In this document: piece after piece, positions 51,929 through 60,468 of the stretch
How positions within the stretch are numbered: the stretch's first letter is position 1
Layout of the letters: each line of letters begins with the position of its first letter
From: Hoeflea_A sp965228785
GTDB lineage: Bacteria; Pseudomonadota; Alphaproteobacteria; Rhizobiales; Rhizobiaceae
Assembly: GCA_965228785.1 (NCBI GenBank)
Contig: CBDDIF010000001.1
Coordinates: forward strand, 1,178,001-1,242,000
Direction of reading: 5' to 3'
Length of the DNA: 64,000 nt
Program-made: the position numbers and the translations under genes
Notes under the pieces: generated by a model
Database searches by the model: none
Told to the model about the DNA's origin: nothing
The model's input: the letters and a program-made list of their open reading frames with translations, nothing else

Positions 51929-53350
51929 CTAGCCGTTGCGCACTATCGGATCGATCGGTCGGGAAAGGCCGTGACCGAGGACCTGTTCGCACCAGGCCGC
52001 CATTTGCAACAGGTCCTGTTCCCGGTGCGGACGCGCGACGATCTGCATGCCAACCGGCAATCCGTCGTTCGTTGAACCGCAGGGCACCGAAATGGCCGGG
52101 CAGCCGGTAACGGTCACGGCGTAACCCAGCACCAGCCAGTCAAGATAGGTCTCGAGCTCAACGCCCTCGATGTCTTTGACAAACCGTTCATCGACCGGAT
52201 TCGGCGCAACCGGCGCGGTTGGAGTGATGAGGAACTCATGGAGATCGAGAAATGCCTGCATTACATGGCGCAGTTCGGCTCGGTGGCGTTCAGCCTCGGC
52301 GAGGTCCGTCGCGGCCAGCTTCAGCCCCTCCTCAATGTTCCAGACGACCTCCGGCTTGAGGGCATCCCGCGCGGTCTCCAGGACGTGGCGACGCGTGGCC
52401 GAGAACTGAAACGCCCTTAGAGGACGAAAAGCATCATGACAGGCGGCGAGGTCCGGTGCCGCTTCCACGAGGTGACATCCGGCCGCGCTCAGGCGGTTCG
52501 CGGCATCGCCGACAATTCGGCGAACATCCGATGACACCACCGCCACGTCCAGATCCGGCGAATAGGCAAACCGGGTCGGCCTTTTCGGCTGCTCTGCCGC
52601 CGCGCGATAGGGTCCGGCCGTTCGCGGATGGGTTAGGGGGTCGCGTGGGTCGAAACCGGCCATCGCATCGAGAGCCAGGCCGATATCGCCGACGCTGCGC
52701 GCCAGCGGACCGATGACCGAAAGCGTCTGGTAGGGAACCCTGCTCGGCCCCTGCGGCACCAGCCCGGGTGTCGGTCGCAGCCCAACTATTCCGCAAAAAG
52801 AAGCCGGATATCGCAACGAGCAGGCGAAGTCCGAGCCCTGGGCGATGTACGCAGAACCAGTCGCGACGGCGGCGGCGGCTCCTCCCGACGACCCGGCGGC
52901 CGAACGGTTTGTATGCCACGGGTTGCGAGTGCTGCCGAAGACCTCGTTGAACGTATTGGCGCCGGCTTCGAATTCCGGCGTGTTGGACTTGGCGTAGACA
53001 AGGCCGCCTGCATTTTCGATGGCATGTACCGCATAGTCGGACCGGATGGCGACGTGATCCTTGTAGGCCAGCGATCCCCAGGTGGTCCGTACGCCTTCCA
53101 CTTCGTAGGAATCCTTGATCGGTACCGGCAAGCCGAACAGCGGTGCGGCAAATGCCGCGCCGGATCCGGCGCGATCGCTGCAGATTTCGTGTGCACGGTC
53201 AAAACAAAGCGTCGGCAGAGCATTGACTATCGGATTGACCACGGCGATTCTGTCGGCCAGCGCTTGGAGGAGGTCTGCAGGTTCGAGCGTTCCGCTCTTC
53301 AGATTGTCGACCGCGTCGCGCGCTGATAGCGTCCAAATGTCTTCGGACAT
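51929..53350 (-). CDS. Amidase (amidase-signature family)
   Basis: A 473-residue amidase. The Ser-cisSer-Lys triad can be placed: Lys in VPIKDSYEV, cis-Ser in AAGSSGGAAAAV, and the nucleophile Ser in GSDFACSLRYPA, with LRPTPGLVP following. It hydrolyses an amide, a carbamate or a ring-opened lactam. The start at 53350 lies 33 bases from operator G. It stands alone between the two hydroxylase/hydantoinase operons, diverging from IclR 3. A role on the ring-opened amide intermediate of the heterocycle is inferred from position. Confidence 0.88.
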   Translation of the reverse strand: MSEDIWTLSARDAVDNLKSGTLEPADLLQALADRIAVVNPIVNALPTLCFDRAHEICSDRAGSGAAFAAPLFGLPVPIKDSYEVEGVRTTWGSLAYKDHVAIRSDYAVHAIENAGGLVYAKSNTPEFEAGANTFNEVFGSTRNPWHTNRSAAGSSGGAAAAVATGSAYIAQGSDFACSLRYPASFCGIVGLRPTPGLVPQGPSRVPYQTLSVIGPLARSVGDIGLALDAMAGFDPRDPLTHPRTAGPYRAAAEQPKRPTRFAYSPDLDVAVVSSDVRRIVGDAANRLSAAGCHLVEAAPDLAACHDAFRPLRAFQFSATRRHVLETARDALKPEVVWNIEEGLKLAATDLAEAERHRAELRHVMQAFLDLHEFLITPTAPVAPNPVDERFVKDIEGVELETYLDWLVLGYAVTVTGCPAISVPCGSTNDGLPVGMQIVARPHREQDLLQMAAWCEQVLGHGLSRPIDPIVRNG

Positions 53351-53382
53351 TGCAAATCATCCTTTGAAACAACAGGGCTAAA

Positions 53383-53407
53383 TATCCTTATATTGGATAC
53401 TATATCT
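53383..53407 (-). promoter_or_regulatory. IclR 3-type operator G, amidase/IclR 3 divergent promoter
   Basis: TATCC-N7-GGATA (53383-53399) followed at N3 by TATCT (53403-53407), with the same CTA spacer as operator F. It lies 33 bases upstream of the amidase and about 56 bases upstream of the IclR start, so both could be controlled, including autoregulation. Confidence 0.65.
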
Positions 53408-53462
53408 CATTTTTGCTATACAGAGACACCGAAACTCTGACGGATAACGAAACCTGCGCAAC

Positions 53463-54278
53463 ATGAGCACCAAAAAAGCAGACGTCGTGCCTGACCCGCA
53501 GCAAAAGGCCCAAGGCACAAAAACGCTGCCAGGAATGGAGCGATCCTTTGCCATCCTCGAGATGCTTGCCTCGCGGCCAAGCAGGGTGGTCGACGTCACC
53601 AAGGAACTGGATCTGCCCTGGGCCACGGTGCACAGGACCATCAAGAAGCTCGAAACGGCCCAGTTCATCTATCGTGATCTGGAAACCAACCGATACGAGA
53701 TCGGACCGCGCATGTGGCACATCGGTTCAGCCTATCTCGCCAACAACAAGCCGATGAACGCGGCGATTTCCTACCTGGCAACCGAGAGAAGCATCAAGAA
53801 CGTCGATATCCAGGTCGTCGAGCGGATCGGCGACTATGCCGTCGTCACGCATGCGGAAAAACGCCAGACCCATCCGATCTCCAAGGCACAATACGGATAC
53901 CACATACCGCTTCACGCGGGATCCAAGGGCTGGGTTCTGCTGGCGCACGAGAGCCCGGAATTCATCGAACAGTACGTCGCTAAGGAGCTGGAACAGCTTA
54001 CGCCCCTGACGATCACGGACAAGGACCGGTTGCAGGAAACTCTCGCCGACGTGAAGGCGACCGGATTTGCATCCACCCTCGGCGATGTGCAGCCTTTCAC
54101 AGGTTCGATTGCAGCGCCCATTTTCTATGCATCCGGCGATATCGCCGGATGCGTCTGCTTCGTCTTCCTGAAGAAATTCGCCGCGAAAAAGGCGTTCCTG
54201 GAAGAGCTTCGCGAGCATCTGGAGCTCATGACCCACACGATATCGGTCGAGCTTGGCTGGCGTCCGGGCCAGGGTTAG
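53463..54278 (+). CDS. IclR-family transcriptional regulator (regulator 3)
   Basis: A 271-residue regulator. The winged helix-turn-helix is at about 23-85 (MERSFAILEMLASRPSRVVDVTKELDLPWATVHRTIKKLETAQF). The effector domain is more divergent than in the other two copies but keeps the HIPLHAGSKGWVLLA and GFASTLGDVQPFTGSIAAPIF blocks. It is divergent from the amidase. Because TATCC-N7-GGATA sites precede the amidase, the hydroxylase operon and the hydantoinase operon, I infer it controls all three. Confidence 0.88.
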   Translation: MSTKKADVVPDPQQKAQGTKTLPGMERSFAILEMLASRPSRVVDVTKELDLPWATVHRTIKKLETAQFIYRDLETNRYEIGPRMWHIGSAYLANNKPMNAAISYLATERSIKNVDIQVVERIGDYAVVTHAEKRQTHPISKAQYGYHIPLHAGSKGWVLLAHESPEFIEQYVAKELEQLTPLTITDKDRLQETLADVKATGFASTLGDVQPFTGSIAAPIFYASGDIAGCVCFVFLKKFAAKKAFLEELREHLELMTHTISVELGWRPGQG

Positions 54279-54317
54279 AGCCCGTCAGGGTTTAGATGGA
54301 AGCAACCTGAAGGGCCG

Positions 54318-54407
54318 GGCGCATTTGCGCCAATTCCTTCGCTCAAAGCCTCCGTCTGGCCACCAGCACGGCTTGCGTTTTGAACTCGACCCTGTCGCAA
54401 ATGCGCC
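54318..54407 (+). repeat. Inverted repeat pair in convergent gap
   Basis: The gap between IclR 3 and the creatininase-family gene holds a 14-base palindrome GGCGCATTTGCGCC (54318-54331) and, 66 bases further, GCAAATGCGCC (54397-54407), the reverse complement of its first 11 bases. The arrangement could form alternative hairpins and terminate one or both transcripts. No U-tract is seen. Confidence 0.45.
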
Positions 54408-54455
54408 TCGGCAGAATGGTTCCCGCTGACGGGCACTCACAGCGGATGCGCCGGA

Positions 54456-55235
54456 TCAATCGATTTCCTCGTAGGAACCGCGCAGATTGGTGAAGGTTTC
54501 CACCAGCGCTTCGACAACCGCATCGATGGAAGCGCGCCCCATCTCCGCGGAGGCCTTGGTCGGATCGCCGAAGATGGCCGCGTGGCCGACATCCGGCCGC
54601 GGCCTTTTCATGTAGGTCCGGGTTGGGTTGGTCGGGGCCACAAGGTCCCATCCGACAGGGCCGTAGTGGGCTCCTTCGAGGCGCTCCATCTTGACGAGTT
54701 CAGGACGCGTGGCGAGCTGGAAGGAGGTCTCCAGCTCTCCGGCATGCCCCATGCCGCCTTCAACGGACTTGCGCATTGCATGGATCTTTCCCGCAGCCGG
54801 TTCCCAATAGCTGACCGCTGACACCTTGAAAGCGAAATTATCGTCGAGATCGTCGATCAGCAGGCGGGCCACCTGGTCGTTGGCCGTGCCGCTCGGCCTG
54901 TTGCCGTTGAGAAGGATGATGTGTTCGAAACCCTGGCGGACCAATGCCGCTCCGATTTCGAACATCATGATCTGATAAGTCGGGATCGATAGCGAAATCG
55001 TGCCCGGGAAATGCTCAAACGTCTTGGATATGCCATAGGCGACCGGTGGCGCGACCAGAGCATTGATCCGTTCGGCAAGCTTGAGTGCAATATACTCGGC
55101 CTGGTGCGTGTCCGTGTCAGTCGGCATGTGCGGACCGTGAGCCTCGGTTGCACCCGTCGGGACGATGACGGCGCATTTACGCTCGATCGCCTCACCGATC
55201 TCCATTTGAGTCATGAACGACATTTTACATTCCAT
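54456..55235 (-). CDS. Creatininase-family protein with altered metal site
   Basis: A 259-residue creatininase-fold protein. Metal-ligand region 1 is GATEAHGPHMPTDTDTH (Glu, His, Asp present), and the late GHAGELETS motif is intact. The central motif that normally reads NGHGGN (metal-ligand His) is NGNRPSGTAN here, so that His is Asn. Members hydrolyse cyclic amides or act in cofactor maturation. It is the last gene of the leftward unit after hyuA, hyuB and coxG, suggesting ring amide hydrolysis. Whether it is still a metallohydrolase is uncertain. Confidence 0.82.
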   Translation of the reverse strand: MECKMSFMTQMEIGEAIERKCAVIVPTGATEAHGPHMPTDTDTHQAEYIALKLAERINALVAPPVAYGISKTFEHFPGTISLSIPTYQIMMFEIGAALVRQGFEHIILLNGNRPSGTANDQVARLLIDDLDDNFAFKVSAVSYWEPAAGKIHAMRKSVEGGMGHAGELETSFQLATRPELVKMERLEGAHYGPVGWDLVAPTNPTRTYMKRPRPDVGHAAIFGDPTKASAEMGRASIDAVVEALVETFTNLRGSYEEID

Positions 55236-55262
55236 GGCCCTCAGCCTCCATCAATCTGGCCG

Positions 55263-55856
55263 TCATCGTGCGGCCGAAAACAGCTTCTTGAAATAGCCGG
55301 TGATGATAACCCGCAGGAGCGCCAGGCCGTTGACGGCATTGTCGGCCGGCACCGGTTCGGCGGCCTCAGGCGACCTTGCGGCGACATCTGGCGTGTCGTG
55401 TGATTCCTGTTCGCTCGACAGTTTCTTTTCGATATTGGCGACGAACTGTCCGATGAGAAGATTGGCGGTTTCCTCGATCACGCCGGCGCGGCCGAACTGG
55501 GCAATCGGCCCGGACAGCTGGACCTGCGCATCGACGTCTACTTCGGTGGCACCACCGCTCTCGCGAACCGCATAGTCCATGGAGAGCTTGGTTCTCGAAC
55601 CACCTTTCCGGTCGAAGCCCTTGCCGTCAGCGTGACCGGTTCTCGCCTGGGGATCGGGACGGTGCGTCGCCTCACCTTCGAAGGCTGCGGTAAACGGACC
55701 GAGGCGGATTGCCACTTGGCCGGCGTAAACGCCGTCGCCCTTGTCTTGCGTAAGGCTGGCGCCCGGCATGCATTCCGCCAGCGCGGGAACGTCCTGAAAC
55801 AGGGCCCAGACGACGTCCGGCGGCTGATTGACTTCAAAGGAGCGGCTGATCTTCAA
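55263..55856 (-). CDS. CoxG-like SRPBCC protein
   Basis: A 197-residue protein whose N-terminal 150 residues match the CO dehydrogenase subunit G family (MKISRSFEVNQPPDVVWALFQDVPALAECMPGAS, and LSGPIAQFGRAGVIEETANLLIGQFV). The C-terminal tail is Ala/Pro-rich with a short hydrophobic segment (LALLRVIITGYF) that may anchor it to the membrane. CoxG proteins assist molybdenum hydroxylase maturation or membrane recruitment. It is separated from coxM/S/L by the amidase and IclR genes, and instead sits between hyuB and the creatininase-family gene. Confidence 0.85.
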   Translation of the reverse strand: MKISRSFEVNQPPDVVWALFQDVPALAECMPGASLTQDKGDGVYAGQVAIRLGPFTAAFEGEATHRPDPQARTGHADGKGFDRKGGSRTKLSMDYAVRESGGATEVDVDAQVQLSGPIAQFGRAGVIEETANLLIGQFVANIEKKLSSEQESHDTPDVAARSPEAAEPVPADNAVNGLALLRVIITGYFKKLFSAAR

Positions 55857-55931
55857 ATACCTGTCTCCGGTTCGGTTGGTTTCACGGATCGATCCTGCCT
55901 GATCGTGCGACTGCCGGCCAGCTAAGGGATA

Positions 55932-57833
55932 TCAATCGGCGTCGCGGCCCACAGCGTGCCAGTTCGCGTCCGGATCCGTCCAGCCGTCGGGATAGCGTAC
56001 CTTGCCGTCCCTTTTCATGGCCTCGAAGGCCCCGCCGCGGTCGAACATCGGCAGCGCTCCGCGCTTCTCGCGCAGAGCGGTACGGTGTCGTTCGGTCGCG
56101 TCGGTGTCGGCTTTCCATTTGCGCCCGTCGAGATTGACGACGACACCGTAATCGTCATGTGCCGATTGTTGAGTGATCAGTCCGCACTGCAGGTCGTAGA
56201 CGACCCGCTCAACTTCGCGATCGAGTGGATCGCCCCAACCGCCGCCGCCCGTCGTGACCACGCGGACGGAAGAGTTCGGCGGAACAACAACCGTATCGCA
56301 CATGCCGGGATGAACGGCTTCATTGCCCGCCTGATCAAGCACGGATACCTGGTAGCTCATGCCGGCGCCGCCGCCATTGACGCCGTAGCAGCCGAGGATC
56401 GAACGGTCAGCGTTGGATATCAGCCGGCATTCCTGCAACGCCCGGATGCGCTTGTCATAGCCGAATCCGCCGCGGCGATAACCCGCGCCGCCGGAGTCCT
56501 GTTTCAACGCCAGCTGTTCGACCATGATCGGATAGCGCGTTTCTGAGAATTCCGCCGGCAGATTGCGGGAATTGGGCACGATGTGTACCACGTCAGACCC
56601 GTCGGCCCAGGGGCGGCCAGGGCCACCGCCGCCAAGCACTTCGCGAAACAGATAGAAATCCTCCTGGGTGCGGCCGCCGGTCAATCCCCAGATGCGGATC
56701 GTTTCATGGTCGGCGGGCATTTTTCCCTGGGTGGCCTTGGAAAGACAGGCAGCAAATATGCCCAGCGAGCGCAACATCAGGAAAAACCGCATGCCGGTGG
56801 GCTTGCTGAATGTCGGCGTGATCAAGGTGCCTTTTTCCGGAAACTTGATCTCGATGACGTCCAACACGCCTTCGTTCGAGTCGATCTCGGCGGCTCGCTC
56901 GGGTGAGCTGGCAAGTGACCGCAGCACCGGCGCCAGCCATTTGCGGAAATAGCGACCCTCCACTTCATCCAGCGACCAGTTGATGGGACCCTTCGCCTCG
57001 GGGTCGGTCCCGGAGAAGTCCAGAACGATCTTCTCAGGCGTCTTCGTCATCGTCAGCCGCAGGGCGTGCAGCCGCGGTTCGTCGACACCATCGGCTTCGA
57101 TGAAATCCTCATAGTGATAGGTGCCATCCTTGATTTTCGGAAAGATCTCCCGCCGGAATATTTCCGCGGTGTTCTTGATGATCTGATCGAAGGCGGACTC
57201 AAGGGTGTCGGTGCCGTACCGCTCGGCCAGAGCAACGATGCGTCTGGAGCCGAGTTTCGCCGCTCCGATTTCCGCATCCAGATCGCCGGCAAGATGATCC
57301 GACAAACGGGAGTTGCGTACGATGATCTTGAACGCAGCTTCGTTGAGAACGCCGCGGGCATAGAGCTTGATGGGCGGAATCAGCACACCTTCCATCCAGC
57401 TGTCCGTCGCATGAACCGGCAAGCTGCCGGGAACCGACCCGCCAACGTCGTCGTGGTGGCCGAAAACCTGGGAAAATCCGATCAGGCGTTCCTGGTGGAA
57501 GATCGGCACGGTTGTGCACAGATCGGGCACGTGGCCGATACCGCCGCAGGAATTATAGGGATCGTTCCAGAAGAAAACATCGCCGGGGTGGATATCGTCC
57601 TCGCCGAAATATTCGAAAACCGGTTCAACGATTGCCGAATAGGACCGTCCCGTCAGCTTGCGCCCACGGGCATCGAACAGCGCCACCCGATAGTCGTGCT
57701 GATCGCGGATCATCGGCGAGCGCGCGGTTCTTTCGACGGCGGCCTCGATTTCCAGTTCAGCCGCCCGGATCGTCCCGTGTATGACCTCAAGGGCAATCGG
57801 CCCGAGTTCGGTTTTCACATGGTGTTCTGTCAT
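55932..57833 (-). CDS. Hydantoinase B/oxoprolinase family protein (HyuB)
   Basis: A 633-residue HyuB-type subunit. Typical blocks are SPMIRDQHDYRVALFDARGR, GDVFFWNDPYNSCGGIGHVPDLCT, GFSQVFGHHDDVGG, and the C-terminal glycine-rich TTGGGGWGDPLDREVERV. It pairs with HyuA for ATP-dependent ring opening of hydantoins or 5-oxoproline, or in related complexes ATP-dependent carboxylation. The start at 57833 (MTEHHVKTEL) is the first ATG after the hyuA stop at 57847 and gives normal family length. The longer upstream frame lies inside hyuA. Confidence 0.9.
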   Translation of the reverse strand: MTEHHVKTELGPIALEVIHGTIRAAELEIEAAVERTARSPMIRDQHDYRVALFDARGRKLTGRSYSAIVEPVFEYFGEDDIHPGDVFFWNDPYNSCGGIGHVPDLCTTVPIFHQERLIGFSQVFGHHDDVGGSVPGSLPVHATDSWMEGVLIPPIKLYARGVLNEAAFKIIVRNSRLSDHLAGDLDAEIGAAKLGSRRIVALAERYGTDTLESAFDQIIKNTAEIFRREIFPKIKDGTYHYEDFIEADGVDEPRLHALRLTMTKTPEKIVLDFSGTDPEAKGPINWSLDEVEGRYFRKWLAPVLRSLASSPERAAEIDSNEGVLDVIEIKFPEKGTLITPTFSKPTGMRFFLMLRSLGIFAACLSKATQGKMPADHETIRIWGLTGGRTQEDFYLFREVLGGGGPGRPWADGSDVVHIVPNSRNLPAEFSETRYPIMVEQLALKQDSGGAGYRRGGFGYDKRIRALQECRLISNADRSILGCYGVNGGGAGMSYQVSVLDQAGNEAVHPGMCDTVVVPPNSSVRVVTTGGGGWGDPLDREVERVVYDLQCGLITQQSAHDDYGVVVNLDGRKWKADTDATERHRTALREKRGALPMFDRGGAFEAMKRDGKVRYPDGWTDPDANWHAVGRDAD

Positions 57834-57846
57834 CGGTACGGCACCT

Positions 57847-59898
57847 TCAACCTTTTCTGCCGAGGATAAGATTGCCGTATTCGTCGCCGGTCGCGGCCCA
57901 ATTGCGCGGAACAACCGTCGTCGATCCGTATTCCTCGATGATCGCCGGGCCTGTGACCGACTGGCCGACCGCCAGGGACTGGCGATCGAAGATCGGACAG
58001 TCGACCCAATCGGTCTCTTTCCAGTAGGCCTTCCTTGAACGGGTCGACGCGGCGGGCTGCCTGTCGTCGGCAAGTGCCGCGATCTGAGGCCGATGCTGCT
58101 CGCCCACAGCCTGAATCCTCAGATTGACCAGTTCGACATCCTGTTCGCCCTCATACTGGAACCCGAAGGTCTCGTCGTGGACGGTGTGGAACTGCTTCCA
58201 CATATAGGCTACCGCTTCCGCATCGCTCAGGCCCGGCGGAATGGTGACTTGCACCTCGTGACCTTCGCCGAAATAGCGGATATCGGCCACGTAAACGATC
58301 TTGATGCGGGCTTCGTCGATGCCTTCGCCGCGAATATCGTCCGTGCCCTCCTGGGCCAGTGCCTTCCAGGTATCGATGATTTCTCCGACATCGGCTGTCG
58401 ACTGGCGCCGCACGATGGTGCGGATGTAGTCGCGGCGGACGTCCGAAACATGCAGTCCCAGTGCGCACAGATTGCCGGGATTCGGCGGCGAGATGATCGT
58501 TTCCATGCCGAGGAAGTCGGCGACCTCGGTGGCAAACAGGCCGCCCGCCCCGCCGAAAGCGACCATCGCATAACGTCCCGGATCGCGGCCGCGGGTGGTT
58601 GTCACCTGGCGGATGCCGAACACCTGGTTTGCGGCCGATATCTCCAGCACACCGGCAGCGACTTCCTCAGCCGACAAGCCGTGCTGGTTGCCCAGTTCGG
58701 CATAGGCTGACCGCGCCGACTCCAGATCGAGCTGGATCTCGCCGCCAATGAGTGCGGTGGGAAGGCGTCCGAGCACGATGGCCGCGTCGGTTACCGTCGG
58801 CTGCGTGCCGCCCTTGCCATAGCAGATCGGACCCGGGTCGGCGCCGGCACTTTGCGGCCCGACCTTCAGGTTGCCATAGGGATCAGTCCAGGCGATCGAT
58901 CCGCCGCCCGACCCGACCGTGACGATATCCAGCATCGGAGTCTTGACCGGATAGGATTCAACCATCGAGGCCGATGTGTACATCGGCGTCTGGTTTTCGA
59001 TGATTGCGACATCGGTCGACGTGCCGCCCACGTCGCTGGTCAGAATGTCGTCATAGCCGGCCAGTTTGGCCATATGGATGGCGCCGAGGATGCCGGCAGC
59101 CGGCCCCGACAGCAACATCGTCACCGGCCGTTCGCCGGCGGTCGAATGGGTCACGACTCCGCCATTGGACTGCATGATCAGAAACGGCATGTCGCCCGAC
59201 TGCGTTTTCAGTTCGTCAGCGGCATTCTGAAGGTAGGTCTTGCAATAGGGCTTCACCAACACGTCGATAAGCGTGGTCATCGCCCTTTCATATTCGCGGT
59301 ACTCGGGCAGGACGACACTGGAAAGCGAGACGAAGACATCGGGAAAGTGTTTTTCGATCAGCGCGCCGATGGCGCGTTCATGGGCATCATTGGCATAGGA
59401 ATGCAAAAGGCAGACTGCAATGCAGGTGACACCGTCTTCCACCAGCTCGGCAACGGCGTTGATCGTCTCTTCCTCGTCGATCGGAGCAAGTTCGGTGCCA
59501 TCGAACTTCATGCGCCCGGGAATTTCACGGACGAGGTCGAGCGGGACCAGCCGTTTGGGCTTCACCCAGAAAAATGAATTGCCGTATCCATCGGGAACAG
59601 ATTGCCGCGCAATCTCGATCATGTGGCGAAAGCCCTGTGTCACCACGAGACCAAGCCCGGCGAACTTGTGTTCGAGAACGGCATTCGTCGCCACGGTCGA
59701 GCCGTGCAGAAGCTGCGTGAGCGATGCGGCATCGCCGCCGCTGCTTTCAAACGCCTTTTGAACCCCGTTGAGAAGGCCGATGCTTGGATCGGCCGGTGTG
59801 GACGGTGTTTTGACCGCAGTCATAGCACCGGTATTTTCATTAATGGCAACCACGTCCGTGAATGTCCCACCGGTATCGATGGCGATCCTGGTGCCCAT
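57847..59898 (-). CDS. Hydantoinase A/oxoprolinase family protein (HyuA)
   Basis: A 683-residue HyuA-type subunit with the ATPase-like N-terminus RIAIDTGGTFTDVVAI, followed by LLHGSTVATNAVLEHK, DVGGTSTDVAII, and GGAGGLFATEVAD. The start at 59898 has GGAGGAG 5 bases upstream. With HyuB it should form an ATP-dependent cyclic-amide hydrolase (hydantoinase, N-methylhydantoinase or oxoprolinase). It is the first gene of the leftward hyuA-hyuB-coxG-creatininase unit. Operator H lies 18 bases upstream of the ATG. Confidence 0.92.
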   Translation of the reverse strand: MGTRIAIDTGGTFTDVVAINENTGAMTAVKTPSTPADPSIGLLNGVQKAFESSGGDAASLTQLLHGSTVATNAVLEHKFAGLGLVVTQGFRHMIEIARQSVPDGYGNSFFWVKPKRLVPLDLVREIPGRMKFDGTELAPIDEEETINAVAELVEDGVTCIAVCLLHSYANDAHERAIGALIEKHFPDVFVSLSSVVLPEYREYERAMTTLIDVLVKPYCKTYLQNAADELKTQSGDMPFLIMQSNGGVVTHSTAGERPVTMLLSGPAAGILGAIHMAKLAGYDDILTSDVGGTSTDVAIIENQTPMYTSASMVESYPVKTPMLDIVTVGSGGGSIAWTDPYGNLKVGPQSAGADPGPICYGKGGTQPTVTDAAIVLGRLPTALIGGEIQLDLESARSAYAELGNQHGLSAEEVAAGVLEISAANQVFGIRQVTTTRGRDPGRYAMVAFGGAGGLFATEVADFLGMETIISPPNPGNLCALGLHVSDVRRDYIRTIVRRQSTADVGEIIDTWKALAQEGTDDIRGEGIDEARIKIVYVADIRYFGEGHEVQVTIPPGLSDAEAVAYMWKQFHTVHDETFGFQYEGEQDVELVNLRIQAVGEQHRPQIAALADDRQPAASTRSRKAYWKETDWVDCPIFDRQSLAVGQSVTGPAIIEEYGSTTVVPRNWAATGDEYGNLILGRKG

Positions 59899-59915
59899 AC
59901 GCTCCTCCACACAAA

Positions 59916-59952
59916 TATCCAAATAGCGGATATGTTATTCATTAAACGAATA
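59916..59952 (-). promoter_or_regulatory. Tandem IclR 3-type operator H, upstream of hyuA
   Basis: Two palindromes in series: TATCC-N7-GGATA (59916-59932) and TATTC-N7-GAATA (59936-59952), separated by 3 bases. The spacing is exactly that of operators F and G, and here all four half-sites are strong. The first palindrome ends only 18 bases from the hyuA ATG, which fits repression. Confidence 0.68.
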
Positions 59953-60306
59953 TAGTCCTGAATTCAAGAGCCGATGCCCGAAGCCGGATTCACGTATGCG
60001 CACTCACGCTATCGCGGGGTTTCGACCGGCTGTGATGGCGACGACCGACAGAGATACGATCGGAGTGTCGATAGTCCAAAAAAAAGCCGGGTACCTCGAT
60101 AACGCGCCGTGGCGGCGGTGAAGGGCGGCCAGGGCGATTGCCCGGACCCTTTGCAAACATCAGGTCCGCACGGGTGCTTTGCAGCCCCTTTGTTGAGTCG
60201 TGAGGGACGCTGGTACCGCCGAAGACCACCCTCTGCACCACCCGGCCTGACGCGTCGGTTGCGGCTAATTTGCATGACGTGGCTTCAAGCCGCCGAAGCC
60301 TCAGAT

Positions 60307-60320
60307 TGTTCGCACGAACA
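60307..60320 (+). promoter_or_regulatory. Palindrome TGTTCG-CA-CGAACA upstream of gntR
   Basis: A perfect 6-base-arm inverted repeat about 160 bases upstream of the GntR gene. Its halves share GAACA with the direct repeats at 60429-60468, so the same protein could bind both. Confidence 0.45.
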
Positions 60321-60428
60321 CTCCGATCACGTGGCGTCTTTGTCGTCCTGCTTCAGGTCGCAATGACCACATGAATAAGGGGGTGGCCCCGGCATTCCCG
60401 TTGACATTTTCCCAAAACAGCTATTTAT

Positions 60429-60468
60429 TGAACATGTATGAACAAGTTTAAACAAGTCTGAACAGGAG
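60429..60468 (+). repeat. Four 10-base direct repeats (TGAACA type) before gntR
   Basis: The units TGAACATGTA, TGAACAAGTT, TAAACAAGTC and TGAACAGGAG follow each other without gaps, so GAACA/AAACA recurs about every helical turn. The last unit supplies the AGGAG ribosome binding site of the GntR gene. This is the right position for an autoregulatory operator, but same-strand head-to-tail repeats are unusual for GntR proteins, which mostly bind palindromes. Confidence 0.6.

Noticed and set aside
60068..60076. Run of A residues as a possible terminator U-tract for a leftward transcript
   Set aside because: No stable GC hairpin adjoins it in the right order, and the gene on that side starts here rather than ends.
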